Source: Candidatus Ruminococcus intestinipullorum
Lineage (GTDB): Bacteria > Bacillota > Clostridia > Lachnospirales > Lachnospiraceae
Assembly (NCBI GenBank): GCA_018883985.1
Contig: JAHLFA010000113.1
Location: forward strand, 1 to 40,264
Direction: 5' to 3'
DNA length: 40,264 bases
Part shown: positions 36,341 to 40,264 of the stretch, one piece after another
Layout: each line of letters opens with the position of its first letter
Numbering within the stretch: position 1 is the stretch's first letter
Translations under genes and position numbers: made by a program
The notes under the pieces: generated by a model
What the model saw: only the letters and a program-made list of their open reading frames with translations
Database searches by the model: none
Told to the model about the DNA's origin: nothing

Positions 36341-37576
36341 ATGAAGAATTTTGAAGAAGTAAGAAAAGTTGATCCTGAAATTGCAAATGCAATCGCAGGT
36401 GAAATAGAAAGACAGAATTCCCATATTGAGCTAATAGCTTCTGAAAATTGGGTAAGTGAAGCTGTAATGGAAGCTATGGGAAGTCCACTTACAAATAAGT
36501 ACGCAGAAGGATATCCATCTCGCCGTTATTATGGTGGGTGCCAGTGTGTAGATATTGTAGAAAATTTGGCCATTGAACGTGCCAAAAAGCTTTTTGGATG
36601 TGAGTATGTAAATGTGCAGCCACATTCTGGAGCACAGGCAAATATGGCAGTTATGTTTGCAATGTTAGAGCCAGGCGATTGTGTAATGGGAATGAATCTA
36701 GACCATGGTGGACATTTGACACATGGGTCTAAGGTGAATATGTCAGGAAAGTATTTTCATATTGTACCTTATGGTGTGAATGATCAGGGGCTGCTTGACT
36801 ATGAAGAAGTAGAACGAATTGCAAAAGAATGCAAGCCAAAGCTTATCATAGCAGGAGCTAGTGCATATGCAAGAACGATAGATTTTAAACGCTTCCGAGA
36901 AATTGCAGATAGTGTAGGAGCCTATTTGATGGTGGATATGGCACATATTGCTGGACTTGTGGCAGCAGGCTTACATCCAAGTCCTATTCCTTATGCACAT
37001 GTGACTACAACTACAACACATAAAACATTGCGAGGCCCAAGAGGTGGGATGATTTTAAGCAGTGAGGAGATGAATGAAAAGTTTAACTTCAACAAGGCTG
37101 TTTTCCCAGGAATTCAAGGTGGTCCACTTATGCATGTAATAGCTGCAAAAGCAGTTTGCTTCCAAGAAGCTTTGCAGCCAGAGTTTAAAGCTTATCAAGA
37201 GCAGGTTGTAAAAAATGCCAAGGCACTTTGTACTGGATTGAAAAAGAGGGGTATTCAAATTGTATCAGGAGATACAGATAACCATTTAATGCTAGTTGAT
37301 TTAAGAGATACAAGTGTAAGTGGAAAAGATTTGGAAAAACGACTAGATGAAGCGTATGTAACTTGCAATAAGAATACCATTCCAAACGATCCTCGTTCTC
37401 CTTTTGTGACAAGTGGAGTAAGACTGGGTACACCTGCTGTGACAACCCGAGGAATGAAAGAAGAGGATATGGAACAAATTGCAGAAATCATCAAGCTTGT
37501 TATTGAAGATGAGGCCAATGTAGAACAGGCAAGAGCATTAGTAAAAGAATTAACAGATAAATATCCTTTATGTTAA
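36341..37576 (+). CDS. glyA: Serine hydroxymethyltransferase
   Basis: A 411-residue PLP enzyme that interconverts serine and glycine with tetrahydrofolate, the main source of one-carbon units. The ATG at 36341 has a GGAGG site eight bases upstream; an in-frame ATG at 36305 overlaps the promoter -10 and has none. Motifs: [41 protein letters not shown] (PLP-binding Asp and His) and the Schiff-base lysine K228 in [14 protein letters not shown]. The length is normal for the family. It is followed by one of the strongest terminators in the window. Confidence 0.97.
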   Translation: MKNFEEVRKVDPEIANAIAGEIERQNSHIELIASENWVSEAVMEAMGSPLTNKYAEGYPSRRYYGGCQCVDIVENLAIERAKKLFGCEYVNVQPHSGAQANMAVMFAMLEPGDCVMGMNLDHGGHLTHGSKVNMSGKYFHIVPYGVNDQGLLDYEEVERIAKECKPKLIIAGASAYARTIDFKRFREIADSVGAYLMVDMAHIAGLVAAGLHPSPIPYAHVTTTTTHKTLRGPRGGMILSSEEMNEKFNFNKAVFPGIQGGPLMHVIAAKAVCFQEALQPEFKAYQEQVVKNAKALCTGLKKRGIQIVSGDTDNHLMLVDLRDTSVSGKDLEKRLDEAYVTCNKNTIPNDPRSPFVTSGVRLGTPAVTTRGMKEEDMEQIAEIIKLVIEDEANVEQARALVKELTDKYPLC

Positions 37577-37589
37577 AAGACAAAAAAGA

Positions 37590-37635
37590 GAGCTGTGAAA
37601 AAATGAGAAATCATTTTTTCACAGCTCCTTTTTTT
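37590..37635. terminator. Very strong bidirectional terminator between glyA and csp
   Basis: A perfect 17-bp stem (GAGCTGTGAAAAAATGA with its complement) closes a GAAA tetraloop. T7 follows on the plus strand and an A6 run precedes it, giving a T tract on the minus strand too. It can end both convergent transcripts. Confidence 0.93.
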
Positions 37636-37706
37636 AATCTCGTTTCATTGTAGGACTTTTAAATATGAAATGTAATTTATAATTAAAAGGTACATATAAA
37701 ATCTGA

Positions 37707-37904
37707 TTAAAGTTTTACTACATTAGTTGCCTGTGGACCTTTCGCTCCTTCTGTTACCTCGAACTCTACAGCCTGGCCTTCTTCCAATGATTTGAATCCA
37801 TCCATTACTAATCCAGAGTAGTGTACGAATACGTCATTTCCTTCGGAATCAGAGATGAATCCGTAACCTTTTTGGTTGTTAAACCATTTTACTGTACCTG
37901 TCAT
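37707..37904 (-). CDS. Cold-shock domain protein (CspA family)
   Basis: A 65-residue single cold-shock domain. RNP1 is KGYGFI and RNP2 is VFVHY, inside the five-stranded OB fold [19 protein letters not shown]. It binds single-stranded RNA or DNA and melts mRNA structures, at low temperature or constitutively. A GGAGGTAAC ribosome site lies just upstream. Its promoter is strong with an extended -10, and the roughly 60-base leader begins in a hairpin. Downstream it shares the glyA terminator. Which paralogue of the cell's Csp set it is cannot be told from this window. Confidence 0.96.
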   Translation of the reverse strand: MTGTVKWFNNQKGYGFISDSEGNDVFVHYSGLVMDGFKSLEEGQAVEFEVTEGAKGPQATNVVKL

Positions 37905-37946
37905 GTTGTTACCTCCATAAATTTGTTGATAAAGTAAATATTTCGA

Positions 37947-37965
37947 ATCACTTAATATAAGTGAT
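37947..37965 (-). repeat. Inverted repeat at the 5' end of the csp leader
   Basis: ATCACTT and AAGTGAT (7-base arms, 5-base loop) lie just downstream of the csp -10 box. In the transcript they would form a hairpin within the first ~20 nucleotides. It could stabilise the mRNA or be an operator. Confidence 0.55.
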
Positions 37966-37973
37966 ACACTGTC

Positions 37974-38002
37974 ATATTAGCATGTTTAACAATTAAAGTC
38001 AA
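37974..38002 (-). promoter_or_regulatory. Promoter of the cold-shock gene
   Basis: On the minus strand TTGACT and TAATAT are separated by 17 bases, with TG one base before the -10 (extended -10). A start near 37967 would give a leader of about 62 bases. Confidence 0.75.
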
Positions 38003-38060
38003 ACTATTTCTTTTTGAATTCGTAAAAATATACAAAAAACATATAGAGTGGGGAGTGACA

Positions 38061-38089
38061 TTGTATTTCTTAAAGATTTTCAGTAAAAT
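38061..38089 (+). promoter_or_regulatory. Promoter of the IscR-like Rrf2 gene
   Basis: TTGTAT and TAAAAT are separated by 17 bases, 34 bases before the ATG. Confidence 0.55.
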
Positions 38090-38123
38090 AACGGTATGAT
38101 GAGTCAAAAGGAGAATATATAGT

Positions 38124-38549
38124 ATGAAGATATCCACGAAAGGACAATATGCATTAGAGATTATTGTGGATTTAGCAATGCATTCGGATGAACAACATCT
38201 AGAAAGTTTGAAAAATATTGCAGAGCGAAGAAAGCTATCAGAGAAGTATTTAGAGCGTATTATTAAATTATTAAAAGATGCAAAACTTGTGAAAAGTGTG
38301 CGTGGTGCGTATGGGGGATATTGTTTAGGAAAACCTATGCAAGAGATGACAGTTTTGGATGTACTTATAGCTTCTGAAGGGGCAATGGCACCAGTAGCAT
38401 GTTTGCTTGATGAAATAGAGTGTGCTATTGGAAAAGAGGCATGTCCAACAAGAGCAACATGGGAGTTACTCTGGAAGGAAATTCTATATTCTGCTATGCA
38501 AGTTACGATTGCAGATTTGATAGAGCAGGTGGAAGATGAAAAAGAATAG
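38124..38549 (+). CDS. Rrf2 family transcriptional regulator, IscR-like with three cysteines
   Basis: A 141-residue Rrf2 regulator. The N-terminal winged helix begins MKISTKGQYALEIIVDLA, and the recognition-helix region is KLSEKYLERIIKLLKDAKLVKSVRG. C93, C100 and C107 are spaced C-x6-C-x6-C, close to the C-x5-C-x5-C of IscR, so an Fe-S cluster or other redox/iron sensing is likely. A fourth cysteine is C67. Target genes are not next to it; no isc/suf genes are in the window. It has its own promoter and terminator. The role is inferred from family features. Confidence 0.88.
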   Translation: MKISTKGQYALEIIVDLAMHSDEQHLESLKNIAERRKLSEKYLERIIKLLKDAKLVKSVRGAYGGYCLGKPMQEMTVLDVLIASEGAMAPVACLLDEIECAIGKEACPTRATWELLWKEILYSAMQVTIADLIEQVEDEKE

Positions 38550-38552
38550 ATG

Positions 38553-38591
38553 AGCTATAAATCCCTATTTCTTGGGATTTATAGCTTTTTT
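38553..38591 (+). terminator. Intrinsic terminator after the first Rrf2 gene
   Basis: A perfect 13-bp stem (AGCTATAAATCCC with its complement) closes an eight-base loop and is followed by T6. It begins four bases after the stop codon. Confidence 0.9.
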
Positions 38592-38607
38592 CTTTGCTTT
38601 TAAATAA

Positions 38608-38627
38608 ATACTTATCACACAAAGTAT
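38608..38627 (+). repeat. Inverted repeat upstream of the CymR-like promoter
   Basis: ATACTT and AAGTAT are separated by eight bases and end 10 bases before the -35 box. It could be a dimer-binding site, though short AT-rich repeats arise by chance. Confidence 0.35.
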
Positions 38628-38637
38628 ATAAAATATA

Positions 38638-38666
38638 TTGACATAGTAGGAAAAAAGAAGTATAAA
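38638..38666 (+). promoter_or_regulatory. Promoter of the CymR-like regulator / cysK operon
   Basis: A perfect TTGACA and TATAAA are separated by 17 bases. A 10-base palindrome, GATAATTATC (38668-38677), sits over the expected transcription start and may be an operator. Confidence 0.75.
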
Positions 38667-38707
38667 AGATAATTATCAGATATATTATGTGAATAGGAGA
38701 AAATGAA

Positions 38708-39148
38708 ATGAAAGTATCTACAAGGGGACGCTATGGTTTACGAGCGTTGGTGGATTTAGCAGTGAACGCTGGTGAGGATCCAGTTTCTCTAGTTCAAGTA
38801 GCAACTAGACAGAATATATCCTTGAATTACTTAGAACAAGTTTTTGGCACACTTAGAAAAGCTGGAATTGTGATTAGTATCAAAGGAGCTGGAGGGGGGT
38901 ACAAATTGGCAAAACTAGCAACAGAAATCACTGTAAAAGATGTATTAGAGGCATTAGAAGGAGAGTTTGCGATTATCGATCGAGTTCCAAATAGTTCGCA
39001 GGATGGCGTTCAAAAAGTAATTGAAAAGCTTGTTTGGAATGAAATAGATCGAAAAGTAAATCAGTTTTTAGAGAAAAAGACGATATCTATGCTTGCGAAA
39101 GAGTATCAGGCAGGTTTAGAACAAGAAAATTGCATGTATTACATTTAA
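38708..39148 (+). CDS. Rrf2 family regulator, CymR-like (cysteine metabolism)
   Basis: A 146-residue Rrf2 regulator with the winged helix MKVSTRGRYGLRALVDLAVNAGED and NISLNYLEQVFGTLRKAGIV. Unlike its neighbour it has no cysteine cluster in the middle; its single cysteine is near the C-terminus (C142). That, the R-G-RYGLRAL start and the position 43 bases before cysK match CymR, the repressor of cysteine uptake and synthesis genes in Bacillus and Staphylococcus. CymR acts there in complex with CysK. The assignment to CymR is therefore strong by context but not proven. No separate promoter is visible between it and cysK. Confidence 0.85.
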   Translation: MKVSTRGRYGLRALVDLAVNAGEDPVSLVQVATRQNISLNYLEQVFGTLRKAGIVISIKGAGGGYKLAKLATEITVKDVLEALEGEFAIIDRVPNSSQDGVQKVIEKLVWNEIDRKVNQFLEKKTISMLAKEYQAGLEQENCMYYI

Positions 39149-39191
39149 AAAATATAAACATGTATAAGTTAAACTAGAAAGGGGTAAGAAA

Positions 39192-40121
39192 ATGGCAAAA
39201 ATTTATCAAAGCGTAACAGAACTTATTGGAAAGACTCCACTATTAGAGGTGAAAAATTTAGAAAAGGAATTAGGTCTTTTTGCAAGAGTACTTGTGAAAT
39301 TGGAGTATTTTAATCCCGCAGGAAGTGTAAAAGACCGTGCAGCCTTTTATATGATTGAAGATGCAAGACAAAAAGGACTTCTAAAAGAAGGTGCTGTCAT
39401 CATTGAGCCAACTAGCGGAAATACAGGAATTGGTCTTGCAAGTGTAGCAGCATCTATGGGATATCGTACAATTTTTGTTATGCCAGAAACGATGTCTATT
39501 GAACGTAGAAAATTATTAAAAGGCTATGGTGCAAAAATTGTTCTTACCGAAGGTGCAAAAGGGATGAAAGGGGCTATCGCTAAAGCAGAAGAATTAAAAG
39601 AAGAGATAGAAAATGCTGTAATACTAGGGCAATTTATAAATCCTGCAAATCCAGAAGTTCACGAAAAAACGACTGGTCCAGAAATTTGGAATGATACAGA
39701 GGGAGAAGTAGATATATTTATTGCAGGAGTTGGAACAGGAGGAACAATTAGTGGTACAGGACATTATTTAAAAGCTCAAAAAGAAGAAATTAAGTTGATT
39801 GCAGTAGAACCATTCGCTTCTCAAGTTTTAGCAGGAGAAAAAGCTGGTGCACATGGTATTCAAGGAATTGGAGCAGGATTTATACCTTCTGTGCTTGATA
39901 CAGAAATTTATGATGAAACTGCTGCTGTAACAGAGGAACAAGCATATGCAGCATCAAGATTATTGGCAACAAAAGAGGGAGTTTTGACAGGAATTTCTTC
40001 TGGTGCAGCGTTGCATGTAGCATTAGAAGAAGCAAAAAAAGAGGAGAACAAAGGGAAAACAATTGTGGCAGTTCTCCCAGATACTGGAGAAAGATATTTA
40101 TCTACACCTTTATTTTTATAA
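39192..40121 (+). CDS. cysK: Cysteine synthase A (O-acetylserine sulfhydrylase)
   Basis: A 309-residue fold-type II PLP enzyme. K47 in NPAGSVKDRAAF is the Schiff-base lysine, EPTSGNTGIGLA is the substrate asparagine-loop, and GVGTGGTISGTGHYLK is the phosphate cup. EGVLTGISSGAALH follows near the C-terminus. It makes cysteine from O-acetylserine and sulfide. In Bacillus, free CysK joins CymR to repress the cysteine regulon when O-acetylserine is low, so the adjacent CymR-like gene is meaningful. It has an AAAGGGG ribosome site. No clear terminator follows before the next promoter. Confidence 0.96.
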   Translation: MAKIYQSVTELIGKTPLLEVKNLEKELGLFARVLVKLEYFNPAGSVKDRAAFYMIEDARQKGLLKEGAVIIEPTSGNTGIGLASVAASMGYRTIFVMPETMSIERRKLLKGYGAKIVLTEGAKGMKGAIAKAEELKEEIENAVILGQFINPANPEVHEKTTGPEIWNDTEGEVDIFIAGVGTGGTISGTGHYLKAQKEEIKLIAVEPFASQVLAGEKAGAHGIQGIGAGFIPSVLDTEIYDETAAVTEEQAYAASRLLATKEGVLTGISSGAALHVALEEAKKEENKGKTIVAVLPDTGERYLSTPLFL

Positions 40122-40144
40122 TTGTAAATTTTGGCAGAAAATCA

Positions 40145-40173
40145 TTGTAAACAAAGTTGCACTTTGTTATAAT
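40145..40173 (+). promoter_or_regulatory. Promoter with an inverted repeat in its spacer, for the terminal lipoprotein gene
   Basis: TTGTAA and TATAAT are separated by 17 bases, with TG making the -10 extended (TGTTATAAT). The spacer holds an inverted repeat, AACAAAG and CTTTGTT with a five-base centre (40150-40168), exactly where a repressor would block polymerase. Confidence 0.7.
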
Positions 40174-40223
40174 ATAGGGTGCTGTAAAATTAGAAAATAT
40201 ATTGTGAAGAAAGGGTGTGAAGT

Positions 40224-40264
40224 ATGAAAAAGAAGCTAGCTCTTTTGCTCTCAGCATGTTTGGT
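40224..40264 (+). CDS. Lipoprotein, N-terminal fragment cut by the window edge
   Basis: Only 13 full codons are present. They read MKKKLALLLSACL, a lipoprotein signal peptide with basic N-region, short hydrophobic core and a lipobox LSAC, whose cysteine would be lipid-modified. Most such proteins near cysK are substrate-binding proteins of ABC importers, but nothing here shows the substrate. An AAGGGTG ribosome site lies before the ATG, and a likely repressible promoter is 51 bases upstream. Confidence 0.75.
   Translation, partial: MKKKLALLLSACL

Noticed and set aside
38550-39191. Search for a T-box, SAM riboswitch or cysteine leader before the CymR-like gene and cysK
   Set aside because: The 43-base gap before cysK is too short, and the leader before the regulator shows no conserved riboswitch elements.
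1-40264. Defence system, prophage, insertion sequence, integron or CRISPR array
   Set aside because: Every sizeable open region is accounted for by chromosomal metabolic, regulatory or information-processing genes; no transposase, integrase or regular repeat array was seen.

Overview
The window is an ordinary-looking stretch of AT-rich chromosome from a Gram-positive anaerobe of the class Clostridia, most likely the family Lachnospiraceae. This rests on PolC-type DNA polymerase III, an rpmE-DUF1385-prmC-prfA gene order, a CBS-domain family II pyrophosphatase, a DUF4364 protein, strong Shine-Dalgarno sites and low GC. The assignment is by family recognition, not by a database search. I see no rRNA, tRNA, CRISPR array, insertion sequence, prophage or plasmid genes. 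No gap between genes exceeds about 220 bases.

Layout. 1-2666: the 3' part of dnaK and complete dnaJ, closed by a strong terminator. 2689-9350: accessory metabolism, with a glycogen debranching enzyme (-), a MATE exporter (+), an alpha-L-fucosidase (-) divergent from an AraC-type regulator (+), and an Mrp/Nbp35-like Fe-S ATPase (+). 9356-12475: a two-S1-domain RNA-binding protein (-), a CBS/DRTGG pyrophosphatase and a flavin reductase-like protein (+). 12480-16146: a galK-galT operon (-) divergent from a second AraC-type regulator (+). 16205-18999: polysaccharide deacetylase, tcdA and rarA (+). 18976-21555: a malic enzyme, TIGR01212 radical SAM protein and DUF4364 operon (-), whose last gene overlaps the end of rarA tail to tail.

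21774-36291 is a long + strand run of housekeeping genes: rho, a formate/nitrite-type channel, rpmE, DUF1385, prmC, prfA, a DUF2156 protein, an aminotransferase, a DUF368 undecaprenyl-phosphate transporter, a small unrecognised membrane-anchored protein, ispG and polC. glyA follows from its own promoter inside the end of polC. 37590-38002 holds a very strong terminator and a cold-shock protein gene (-). 38124-40264 holds two Rrf2 regulators (one IscR-like with three cysteines, one CymR-like without them), cysK, and the first codons of a lipoprotein gene.

How the genes fit together: prmC methylates the release factor made by its neighbour prfA. The DUF368 transporter recycles the lipid carrier whose isoprenoid precursors need IspG. 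The CymR-like regulator and CysK form a pair known from Bacillus to interact. Each of two sugar loci (fucosidase, galKT) has a divergent AraC regulator. I found no clear case of a previously undescribed system. The best leads are the small unknown protein between the DUF368 gene and ispG, the operator-like inverted repeats in the Rrf2/cysK region, and the rarA/DUF4364 tail-to-tail overlap without a visible terminator.
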